In this document: positions 1-6,290 of the stretch, piece by piece
How positions within the stretch are numbered: the first letter of the stretch is position 1
How the letters are laid out: the number at the start of each line of letters is the position of its first letter
From: Candidatus Nanohalarchaeota archaeon
GTDB taxonomy: Archaea; EX4484-52; JAADEF01
Direction: 5' to 3'
Length of the DNA stretch: 7,723 bases
NCBI GenBank assembly: GCA_013153555.1
Contig: JAADEF010000022.1
Location: 1 to 7,723, forward strand
Made by a program: the position numbers and the translations under genes
Notes under the pieces: model-generated
What the model was told of the DNA's origin: nothing
The model's input: the letters and a program-made list of their open reading frames with translations, nothing else
The model's database searches: none

Positions 1-540
1 ACTCTTTTTTTAAATTTGGATCCTAGAAAAGGAAAAGATTGGAAGAAATTATTTAAATTACACGAGCCTTTTTCTTACACAACTAATTTTCCTTTTTGTT
101 ATATTACTTTTTATATGGGGTCATCGAATGAAGAAAGAGTATTTATCGCTTCTGAGAAAGATGAACAATTTATCCCACCTGAAGTAATTTATATTTTTGA
201 TCCTGTTAATTTTGTTTCTTTTCAGAATCTTTTAAGAATGAATAAGTACAAAGAAGATAATAAAAGTGATATTCTATCATATCTTAAATTACCTGTTGCA
301 GTGGATGTTGTAGAAATAGGAGGCATGTTGGACCCGTTTTTTTATTTGACGGTTGTGTTATATAATAAATTTAAGAATAAGCCTTTAACTCATATCTTTT
401 TTAAGCCTTCTGCTAATATTTTTAAATTTATTATAAGAATGATATATTCAAAATATAGACCCTATGAAATAAGGGTTGATGAAAAGTCAAATGATGAATT
501 AGTGGTTGCGGAAGTACACCCAGCTTATAAATATTTATAA
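1..540 (+). CDS. Hypothetical protein, 5' end cut off by window edge
   Basis: The frame is open from the first base and ends at TAA 538-540, so at least 179 codons are visible and the true start probably lies outside the window. A TTG at 16 could act as a start, but it has no convincing ribosome site and the frame continues upstream. I do not recognise the family. The protein is rich in Phe, Tyr, Lys and Ile, with alternating hydrophobic stretches (around IPPEVIYIFDPVNFVSF and LDPFFYLTVVLYNKF) that look like a folded alpha/beta protein rather than membrane spans. There is no Cys cluster, signal peptide or nucleotide-binding loop. The very A/T-rich codon use resembles an accessory gene more than the ribosomal genes further right. 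No function is proposed. Confidence 0.6.
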   Translation, partial: TLFLNLDPRKGKDWKKLFKLHEPFSYTTNFPFCYITFYMGSSNEERVFIASEKDEQFIPPEVIYIFDPVNFVSFQNLLRMNKYKEDNKSDILSYLKLPVAVDVVEIGGMLDPFFYLTVVLYNKFKNKPLTHIFFKPSANIFKFIIRMIYSKYRPYEIRVDEKSNDELVVAEVHPAYKYL

Positions 541-575
541 AACAATAAACTTAACGGCAAACTGCATTATACATA

Positions 576-630
576 TCTTTAAAATATTTGGCGATTAAGT
601 TTCTACTATAACTTTAAAAAAGGTGAGACA
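576..630 (+). promoter_or_regulatory. Promoter and ribosome site of the small PC4-like gene
   Basis: A TATA-like run, CTTTAAAATATTT (about 577-589), lies roughly 45 bases before the ATG at 631. Archaeal spacing would put the transcript start near 608, giving a leader of about 20 bases. AGGTGAG at 621-627 is a good Shine-Dalgarno element, with its GGTGA core ending 4 bases before the ATG. The assignment is by eye. Confidence 0.45.
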
Positions 631-879
631 ATGAGACACACACGAAGCAATGTAAAATTTGAAACTTTGAGCAGTGAAGAAATAAAATTTGGAAAAAACA
701 ATTTTATTGAAATTGCGAGAAAAAAAGCCATTGATGAAAATGGAGAAGAAAGAGAATTTATCTCTATTAGCCGAGGTTATGTGACTAATGACGGTGCTAA
801 AAAATACAAATCCAATATTGCTCTTCCATTAGATGAAGAATTTATGAATAAATTTAAAGAAGTCATTGCATCTCTTTAA
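631..879 (+). CDS. Small protein, possible PC4-like nucleic-acid-binding fold
   Basis: An 82-residue protein with a well-placed ribosome site (AGGTGAG, 621-627) and its own terminator. The core pattern is a strand-rich segment, FGKNNFIEIARKKA (20-33), then EFISISRGYVTNDGAKKY (42-59), a further strand, and a C-terminal helix (FMNKFKEVIASL). This order of strands, basic residues and final helix resembles the PC4/ssDNA-binding coactivator fold and small uncharacterised archaeal proteins with an ISRGY-type core. The resemblance is from memory and unverified, so a role in ssDNA or transcription is inference only. It has no Cys residues and no signal peptide, so it is presumably cytoplasmic. It appears to be a single-gene transcription unit. 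Confidence 0.75.
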   Translation: MRHTRSNVKFETLSSEEIKFGKNNFIEIARKKAIDENGEEREFISISRGYVTNDGAKKYKSNIALPLDEEFMNKFKEVIASL

Positions 880-900
880 GAGATGCAATTTTTTATTTTT
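865..900 (+). terminator. Hairpin plus T-run terminator overlapping the stop codon
   Basis: Bases 865-889 form a perfect inverted repeat: ATTGCATCTC (865-874) pairs with GAGATGCAAT (880-889) around the loop TTTAA. It is followed at once by TTTTTTATTTTT (889-900). The stop codon TAA of the 82-residue gene (877-879) lies in the loop. This matches a bacterial intrinsic terminator. Archaeal termination mostly depends on the T-run alone, so the well-formed stem is notable. Confidence 0.75.
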
Positions 901-965
901 ACTTTCTCGCTTACTGATGAGGATAAAAGAATATCTTGTTTTTAATGATTTTAGATTCTTGTAAA

Positions 966-979
966 TAAAAATTAAAAAA
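966..979 (-). terminator. T-rich terminator of ftsZ
   Basis: On the minus strand, seven bases past the ftsZ stop, the sequence reads TTTTTTAATTTTTA (complement of 966-979). Such oligo-T tracts are the usual archaeal termination signal. No stem-loop accompanies it. With the hairpin terminator at 865-900 it separates the two convergent units. Confidence 0.5.
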
Positions 980-985
980 GAGAGA

Positions 986-2122
986 TTAAAGGAATTCTAT
1001 GCCTAATTTTTCTTCAATTTCTTTCTTTTTCTCAAAGCTCACTTGTTCTGGTTCTTGGTCTAATAGATGAGGAGCTTCTACTCCCGTGACTATTACCATA
1101 ACTCTTAATGTTTCACCCATCTCTGGTTCTATGGCTGCTCCCCAAATAACTCTCGCATTCTCATCAAGTTTTGAGGTTACTGCACTTACTACCTCTCTGG
1201 CTTCTTTAATGGTTAGGTCTGCACCTCCTAATACATGAATAAGTGCGCCCTTTGCTCCTTCAATATCAACATCTAGTAATGGATTGTTGAGTGCTTTTTG
1301 AACTGCTTCTGCAGCTCTATTTTCAGTATCGCTTTGACCAATACCTATCATTGCTAAACCTCCGCCTTGCATTACTGCTCTTACATCTGCAAAGTCAAGA
1401 TTAATTAATGCTTCTTTGGTAATTAGTTCTGCAATACCTTTGACTGCATTAACCAATATTTCATCTGCTATTTTGAATGCAGTTACGATGGAAACATCAG
1501 GAACAAGTTCTAATAGCTTATCATTTGGTATGACTATAAGAGTATCAACAAACTCTTTTAGCTTTTCTAGACCTTTTCTTGCGTTCTCCATTCTGTGTTT
1601 GCCTTCCATGCTAAATGGCAAAGTAACAACTCCTACTACTAATGCCCCTGATTTTTTTGCTATTTCAGCAACAACAGGAGCAGATCCTGTACCGGTTCCT
1701 CCTCCTAATCCAGCAGTGATGAAAACCATGTCAAATCCTTCAATTTCTTTTTTAATCTCGTCTTTGCTTTCTTTTGCTGCTGCTTCCCCTACATTAGGAT
1801 TAGAACCAGCACCTAATCCGCCAGTTATTTCTTTTCCAATAAGTATGCGAGCATCTGCATCAGTATAAAGTAAGTCTTGAGCATCTGTGTTAATTGCTAT
1901 GAGTTTTACTCCTTCTATTCCTACTTGTGCCATTCTTTTGATGGTGTTGTTTCCTGCACCACCGCAGCCAACTACTGCTATTTTTGCCCGAGATTCTTCT
2001 AAGATTTTTTTAAGTTTATCATCTATTGGCTTTCTTTGCTTTTTATTAGTGTTTTCTTTTTGCTTTCTTTCTTCTTTTTCTGCATTTTCCCTTTCTAATG
2101 CATCACGAATTATACTTTCCAT
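986..2122 (-). CDS. ftsZ: Cell division GTPase FtsZ (archaeal FtsZ1-like)
   Basis: Tubulin-family GTPase that polymerises into the mid-cell ring at the inner face of the membrane. From the chosen ATG it has 378 residues, a normal length. A charged N-terminal extension (about 1-40, rich in Lys, Glu and Gln) precedes the GTPase domain: GCGGAGN (52-58), the tubulin signature GGGTGTGS (140-147), and the T7 loop NLDFAD (241-246) with the acidic residues that complete GTP hydrolysis in the next subunit. The C-terminal domain runs to about 355, and a short charged tail ends KLGIEFL. A GTG three codons upstream (2131) also opens the frame. ATG 2122 is preferred because GGTGG (2128-2132) lies 5 bases before it. 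The gene stands alone and diverges from the aIF2 gamma gene. Only one FtsZ is visible here; many archaea have two. Confidence 0.97.
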   Translation of the reverse strand: MESIIRDALERENAEKEERKQKENTNKKQRKPIDDKLKKILEESRAKIAVVGCGGAGNNTIKRMAQVGIEGVKLIAINTDAQDLLYTDADARILIGKEITGGLGAGSNPNVGEAAAKESKDEIKKEIEGFDMVFITAGLGGGTGTGSAPVVAEIAKKSGALVVGVVTLPFSMEGKHRMENARKGLEKLKEFVDTLIVIPNDKLLELVPDVSIVTAFKIADEILVNAVKGIAELITKEALINLDFADVRAVMQGGGLAMIGIGQSDTENRAAEAVQKALNNPLLDVDIEGAKGALIHVLGGADLTIKEAREVVSAVTSKLDENARVIWGAAIEPEMGETLRVMVIVTGVEAPHLLDQEPEQVSFEKKKEIEEKLGIEFL

Positions 2123-2211
2123 TATTACCACCGCAAACTGTTGAGAAGTATACTTGTTACCAATAATTAGTTTAGAAAGTTTTTAAAATCTTTGTTCTCA
2201 TAAATGGAGTA
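2123..2211. promoter_or_regulatory. Divergent promoter region, ftsZ / aIF2 gamma
   Basis: This gap holds a self-complementary TATA-like core, TTTTAAAA (2181-2188), which could serve either strand. On the plus strand it lies about 27 bases before the aIF2 gamma ATG, implying a leaderless or nearly leaderless transcript. For ftsZ it would give a leader of about 35 bases; a weaker TAATTATT (2162-2169 on the minus strand) is an alternative nearer box. Also present are a 10-bp perfect palindrome, AAGTATACTT (2146-2155), near the expected ftsZ start site, and CCAATAAT (2160-2167), an 8-mer shared with two other promoter regions here. Confidence 0.45.
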
Positions 2212-3432
2212 ATGGTATCAAAAGATATTCCTTCTGCAAATATTGGTATTTTTGGTCATGTAGATCACGGTAAAACTACACTTACTCAAATACTTACGGG
2301 TAAGTTTACTGATGAGCATTCAGAAGAGCTTAAAAGAGGAATTTCTATAAGATTGGGTTATGCAGATTTAAGCGTGAGAAAATGTCCTAAATGCGAAGGT
2401 TCTAAAGCTTATACCACCTTCCCTAAATGTTTTTATTGTGGATCTGATACCGAACTTTTGAGAACAGTTTCTATTATTGATGTGCCAGGACATGAAACTT
2501 TGCTTGCAACTGTTTTAACAGGCACTGCTTTGATTGACGGAGCTATTCTAGTTATAGCAGCGAATGAACCGTGTCCTCAACCCCAAACAGTGGAGCATTT
2601 AACTGCTTTGGAAATAGCAGGAATAAAAAACATAATTATTGTACAAAACAAAATAGATTTGGTTAGCAAAGAAAGAGCATTAGAGAGTTATAAAGAAATT
2701 AAAGAATTTGTTAAGGGAACGGTGGCGGAGAACGCTCCTATCATACCAATTTCAGCACACCATAATGTTAATGTGGATGTTATATTAGAAGCAATTGAAA
2801 AATACATCCCTACACCAAAAAGAGATGAGACTAAACCACCTATTATGTATGTTGCCCGAAGTTTTGATGTTAATAAGCCAGGTACACTTATAGATAAATT
2901 AGTAGGCGGTGTGCTTGGCGGTGCAGTAGCACAAGGGGTATTTAAAAAAGGAGACGAAATAGAGATAAGACCAGGCATTAAAAAAGGAGAGGATTATGTG
3001 CCTGTAAAAACTAAAATTACATCCTTGCATCAAAGCAAGCAGGAAATAGATAAAGCACGGCCAGGAGGTTTAATTGCAGTAGGTACACAGCTTGATCCTT
3101 TCTTCACTAAATCTGATGCAATGGTAGGTAATGTGGTTACTTTACCTGAAAATGCACCGCCAATAAGAAGAGAATTGCTGTTGGATTTACATATTATAGA
3201 AAGAATACTAGAAAATAATCAAAAAATTCATGCCCAAATTCAAAGAGGAGATGTTGTTTTAATGAATGTAGGAACCGCTCGTACTATTGGTGTGTGTGTT
3301 GATGCAAACAAAGGTAAGGCAACATTTAAGCTTAAATTACCTATTGCAGCTTATAAAGGTGAGCGGGTTGTGCTTTCCAAACAAATAGAAGGTAGATGGA
3401 GGCTTATAGGTTATGGTGTTATAGATGAATGA
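2212..3432 (+). CDS. eif2g: Translation initiation factor aIF2, gamma subunit
   Basis: GTPase core of heterotrimeric aIF2, which delivers initiator Met-tRNA to the small ribosomal subunit. The 406-residue length is typical. Visible in order are G1 GHVDHGKT (15-22), switch 1 around RGISIRLGY (42-50), a zinc knuckle C58-x2-C61 and C73-x2-C76, G3 DVPGH (90-94), G4 NKID (146-149), G5 SAHH (181-184), then two beta-barrel domains to the C terminus. These features separate it from elongation factor EF-1A. The ATG at 2212 has only GGAG (2206-2209) two bases ahead, too close to work well. With the TATA box about 27 bases away, this suggests leaderless initiation. The last 8 bases overlap the OB-fold gene, so the two are probably co-transcribed. 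The alpha and beta subunit genes are not in this window. Confidence 0.97.
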   Translation: MVSKDIPSANIGIFGHVDHGKTTLTQILTGKFTDEHSEELKRGISIRLGYADLSVRKCPKCEGSKAYTTFPKCFYCGSDTELLRTVSIIDVPGHETLLATVLTGTALIDGAILVIAANEPCPQPQTVEHLTALEIAGIKNIIIVQNKIDLVSKERALESYKEIKEFVKGTVAENAPIIPISAHHNVNVDVILEAIEKYIPTPKRDETKPPIMYVARSFDVNKPGTLIDKLVGGVLGGAVAQGVFKKGDEIEIRPGIKKGEDYVPVKTKITSLHQSKQEIDKARPGGLIAVGTQLDPFFTKSDAMVGNVVTLPENAPPIRRELLLDLHIIERILENNQKIHAQIQRGDVVLMNVGTARTIGVCVDANKGKATFKLKLPIAAYKGERVVLSKQIEGRWRLIGYGVIDE

Positions 3433-3751
3433 AGTTAAAAGTAATTATGTGCTTATTACTATTGGTAAAATAGACGAATCTTTTCTAAAAGTTATGATTT
3501 TTGGCAAAGTTATTGAGAAGGGAGATGATTTTGTGAGGATAGATGATGGGAGCGGAGCTGTTAAGGTGCTTTATAATCATGAAAATCTTGATTTCTTGTC
3601 AAAAGTGGAGTTAGGAGATACTTTAATGGTGCTGGGTAAAGTAGTGAAATTAGATAGTGATGTTGTGGTTTTTGCTGATATTAGTAAAATAATTAATGAT
3701 TTTAACTTAAAACAGCTAATGGAAGAACTAAAAGAAAAAGAAATAAGTTAG
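3425..3751 (+). CDS. Small OB-fold nucleic-acid-binding protein
   Basis: A 108-residue protein whose central part (about 18-90) reads as one OB-fold barrel: MIFGKVIEKGDDFVRIDDGSGAV is the typical first-strands pattern (V..K....VRIDDGSG), followed by VKVLY and LGDTLMVLGKVVKL. It ends in a charged helix (LKQLMEELKEKE). Such single OB domains resemble parts of RPA or DNA-binding subunits and usually bind single-stranded DNA or RNA; the actual partner is unknown. The start overlaps the aIF2 gamma stop by 8 bases (ATGAATGA). GGTGT at 3415-3419, inside the upstream gene, lies 5 bases before the ATG, so translation is likely coupled. There is no zinc site, and the protein is presumably cytoplasmic. 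Confidence 0.8.
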   Translation: MNEVKSNYVLITIGKIDESFLKVMIFGKVIEKGDDFVRIDDGSGAVKVLYNHENLDFLSKVELGDTLMVLGKVVKLDSDVVVFADISKIINDFNLKQLMEELKEKEIS

Positions 3752-3903
3752 TAACGACATTACAGTGATTACAGCCAATATCTTTTTAAATATTTTGGAA
3801 ATATAAGTATTATTACGGCTTAAGCCTAAAAAAGATTACCAAAACAAATAAATATTTTACTTTCCAATAATAAATTAGGAGTTAAGTTTTAAATGGTGAT
3901 AAT
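3752..3903 (+). promoter_or_regulatory. Intergenic region: upstream terminator area and trmB-family promoter
   Basis: The T-rich stretch TCTTTTTAAATATTTT (3781-3796) could end the aIF2 gamma/OB transcript. AAATAAATATTTTA (3846-3859) is the best TATA-like box for the regulator, predicting a start near 3878 and a leader of about 25 bases. Other structure: perfect palindrome GGCTTAAGCC (3817-3826); an imperfect 24-base palindrome bounded by CCAA and TTGG (3775-3798, 9 of 12 base pairs match); CCAATAAT (3864-3871) between TATA box and predicted start; and GGTGAT (3895-3900) as ribosome site. Any of the palindromes could be an operator for the regulator, unproven. Confidence 0.4.
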
Positions 3904-4749
3904 GTGAAAGAAAAAGATTTAAGTTCCTTTAAAGAACTCACCAGCGGAGAGGCAGTAGATGCATTAAAAGCAATTGGTTTAAATCTTTATGAACGAAAGC
4001 TTTATGTTGCTTTACTTGCAAAAGGTACTGCGACTGCAGGAGAACTTGCAGAGCTTTCTGGTGTTCCTAGGGCAAGAGTATATGATGTTTTAGAGAGTTT
4101 AGCGGATAAAGGATTTGTTATTATCCAACAATCCAAGCCATTAAGATATGTGGCTTTACCTCCTAAAGAAGCATTGGACAGAGCAGCTAATGTTATAAAA
4201 GAAAAAATGAGAACTTCTTTAGAAACTTTACAAAAGTTTAAAGAAAATCCAGTAATAGAGCAATTAGAAAAGCTACATCAAGAGAAAATGAGCGAAGTTG
4301 ATAGTGCTGATCTAGTAGGTACTGCAAAAGGTAAATATGTGATAGATCAGCATGAAGAAAGTATTATAAGAAATGCTAAACAATCCATTGATATTATAAC
4401 TTCTGATGAAGGGTTGAAAGAACTTTATCGCAGATATGCTTCTTTACTTCAAATGGCACATGAACAGGGTATTAAGATAAGAATATTGGCACCTATAACC
4501 GAAGAAAATAGAAAAATTGCAGAAATACTTTCTGATATTGCAGAGATTAAGCATATTGATATAGATAAGGTGCCTTATACTCGTATGATTTTAGGGGATA
4601 AAAAGCAAGCAGTTGTACATTTGACACATGATAAAGATACACATCCAGTACAGCAAACTTCTTTATGGACAGGTACTGAACATTTTGTAGGTAATTTTGC
4701 TTCCCGTCTTTATGATATGCTGTGGAATGAAGCAAAAGATGTATTTTAG
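3904..4749 (+). CDS. TrmB-family transcriptional regulator
   Basis: A 281-residue DNA-binding protein. The N-terminal winged helix-turn-helix spans about 27-84; the recognition helix region, GELAELSGVPRARVYDVLESL (46-66), is the TrmB-family hallmark, followed by wing residues KPLRYVALPP. A helical linker, probably a dimerising coiled coil (about 88-130), leads to a C-terminal domain (about 135-281) of the phospholipase-D-like type found in many TrmB proteins: RNAKQSIDIITSDE, then GIKIRILAPITEEN. The catalytic HKD motif of true phospholipases is absent. GTG at 3904 is the start, with GGTGA (3895-3899) 4 bases before it; there is an in-frame stop at 3883. Classical TrmB proteins control sugar uptake and catabolism, but no sugar genes are nearby, so the ligand is unknown. 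Autoregulation is plausible. Its stop codon overlaps that of the convergent nreA gene. Confidence 0.9.
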   Translation: MKEKDLSSFKELTSGEAVDALKAIGLNLYERKLYVALLAKGTATAGELAELSGVPRARVYDVLESLADKGFVIIQQSKPLRYVALPPKEALDRAANVIKEKMRTSLETLQKFKENPVIEQLEKLHQEKMSEVDSADLVGTAKGKYVIDQHEESIIRNAKQSIDIITSDEGLKELYRRYASLLQMAHEQGIKIRILAPITEENRKIAEILSDIAEIKHIDIDKVPYTRMILGDKKQAVVHLTHDKDTHPVQQTSLWTGTEHFVGNFASRLYDMLWNEAKDVF

Positions 4750-5807
4750 AAAAGCTTTTTTTGAGAAGTTTGAAGTTTTAATAGGGTGGATCTGCTGATA
4801 GCTTTATCCAATTTTCCAGCAGAATGGTAGCTTATGTATTTTAGTGCTTCTTTTGTACTATTGAATTTTAAAGGATTTTTAGAAAGAGCATCTCTTATTG
4901 CTTCTCGGAGCATCCATACTCCTGCAGATTTATAATATTTAGGGGTGATGATGCGGAAAACAATAAAAGAATATTGAAGTTTTGTTTTTACTGCGAATTC
5001 TAATAAGGGCAGTCTTACTGCGTAATATCCTCCTGTGGTGTTGGAAGCGTATTCCTTTCGTGGTTGAAGTATTTCATAATCTTTCCAAGTTTGAGTAGAG
5101 GTAGAGAAGGTTTCGTTTAATTCAAAACTCCACAGTCCAGGCAAAGCTAAAATATAAAAGAGGTTGTGATAAGATTGGTGAATAAACAGCATTATTTCTT
5201 TGTTTGGAGAGTAGTGTTTTATTTCTTTATATAGCGATTTTGCTATGATGTCATCTACTGCAGTAATGGCATGTTTGGTAGGTATAGGCTTTCTATTGGA
5301 TTTCAAGCCTACTGAACCAGTAGTAAGCACATCATCAAGTACATACACATCTTTATTTTTTTGATAGAGGTAGAAAAGGGCATCTGATGCTTTCCAATCA
5401 TCATCGTAGTATGCTTTACTTAAATGTTTGTCTAGTTTTATGTTGGAAGAAATATTCAGGTCTAAAAGTAAGGAAGATGTGAAAGTAAGAGGAATAACAT
5501 CTTTATGTTCTTGTGGTTGTGAATATGGTTTGTAATCTATTTCTAAATTTAGAGGTTTTCTTTTTGAAACAGCTAATATTTGCAAAAGCTCGAGCTTTTT
5601 TGGAAGTAATGACGCAGAATAGTGGCCTAATACTTGTTTTCTAAATTTTATGAATTCTTCTAAATTGTTGAGTGCTTTGAGATAAGTATATTTTTCATAG
5701 TTTTGAATGGCTTTTGCTTTTTCCTCTTTATCTGCTACAACTACTAAAGAAAGCTTCCTAGGTTGTGAAGATTTAAGAAGAATAAAAGAAGGAGGCGAGA
5801 GCATCAT
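4746..5807 (-). CDS. nreA: Nre-family DNA repair protein (NreA-like), cysteine-free and N-terminally short
   Basis: Archaeal Nre proteins act in DNA damage tolerance and associate with PCNA. Conserved family blocks are visible (353-residue numbering): SPPSF near the N terminus (4-8), AYYDDDWKA (132-140), the diagnostic RKPIPTKHAITAVDD (172-186), LPGLWSFELNE (222-232), GGYYAVRLPLLE (259-270), and KYYKSAGVWMLREAIRDAL (290-308). The protein ends QTSQKKLF, which may be a degenerate PCNA-interacting (PIP) motif with Gln first and Phe last. From memory, many relatives start with a Cys-rich zinc segment before SPPS; here it is missing and the whole protein has no cysteine. A TTG at 5822 would add five codons; the ATG at 5807, two bases after the ndk stop, is preferred although no good ribosome site is seen. 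It is the last gene of the L7Ae operon. Confidence 0.85.
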   Translation of the reverse strand: MMLSPPSFILLKSSQPRKLSLVVVADKEEKAKAIQNYEKYTYLKALNNLEEFIKFRKQVLGHYSASLLPKKLELLQILAVSKRKPLNLEIDYKPYSQPQEHKDVIPLTFTSSLLLDLNISSNIKLDKHLSKAYYDDDWKASDALFYLYQKNKDVYVLDDVLTTGSVGLKSNRKPIPTKHAITAVDDIIAKSLYKEIKHYSPNKEIMLFIHQSYHNLFYILALPGLWSFELNETFSTSTQTWKDYEILQPRKEYASNTTGGYYAVRLPLLEFAVKTKLQYSFIVFRIITPKYYKSAGVWMLREAIRDALSKNPLKFNSTKEALKYISYHSAGKLDKAISRSTLLKLQTSQKKLF

Positions 5808-5809
5808 GA

Positions 5810-6277
5810 TTAGTAAATCCAATCTTCGTCTATTCTTTTATAATCTACTAATTCATCAATGTTGAAAAATAGATCTATTTCTCTTTCTGCTGATTCTCTA
5901 CTGTCTGATGCATGAATGATGTTCTTTCCGATGTGTAAACCATAATCGTGCCTTATTGTGCCAGGAGCTGCTTCTTCTGGATTTGTTGCTCCAACCATTT
6001 TTCTTACATTGCTTATGGCATTATTACCTTCAACTACAAATACTACTACAGGACCAGCAGTGATGAACTCAACTAATTCATCATAAAACGGCTTTCCTTG
6101 ATGTTCTAAGTAGTGCTTTTCGGCTAATTCTCTGCTGACCTGCATCATTTTAAGCCCTATTATTTTAAAACCTCTTTTTTCAAATCGTGATAATATTTCA
6201 CCTACTATGCCTCTTTGAATGGCATCTGGTTTGAGTATTACTAATGTGCGCTCTATTTTTACTTCATCTTTCCCCAT
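5810..6277 (-). CDS. ndk: Nucleoside diphosphate kinase
   Basis: Transfers the terminal phosphate of NTPs to NDPs through a phosphohistidine intermediate, balancing nucleotide pools in the cytoplasm. The 155 residues are a full-length chain. Visible are RTLVILKPDAIQRG (10-23) with the ATP-contacting Lys16, the Kpn-loop area containing MVGATNPEEAAPGTIRHDY (94-112), and the active-site segment NIIHASDS (119-126) with catalytic His122. ATG 6277 is chosen because AGGTGA lies 5 bases before it; a GTG at 6286, three codons upstream, would overlap that ribosome site. It is the fourth gene of the operon, 13 bases after L24e and 2 bases before nreA. Ndk after L24e is a widely conserved archaeal arrangement. 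Confidence 0.96.
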   Translation of the reverse strand: MGKDEVKIERTLVILKPDAIQRGIVGEILSRFEKRGFKIIGLKMMQVSRELAEKHYLEHQGKPFYDELVEFITAGPVVVFVVEGNNAISNVRKMVGATNPEEAAPGTIRHDYGLHIGKNIIHASDSRESAEREIDLFFNIDELVDYKRIDEDWIY

Positions 6278-6290
6278 GTCTTTCACCTTT

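Noticed and set aside
1416..1868. Long plus-strand open frame inside ftsZ, and a second at 1887-2144
   Set aside because: Antisense shadows of ftsZ; compositions are Ser/Pro/Thr/Ile-rich, as expected from reverse reading, with no ribosome site.
2688..2978. Minus-strand open frame inside the aIF2 gamma gene
   Set aside because: Antisense shadow of a strongly conserved GTPase gene.
3893..3907. Four-codon mini-frame ATG GTG ATA ATG TGA overlapping the regulator's start
   Set aside because: Its ATG overlaps the ribosome site itself and it has no upstream ribosome site. It is probably accidental, though a leader-peptide role cannot be excluded.
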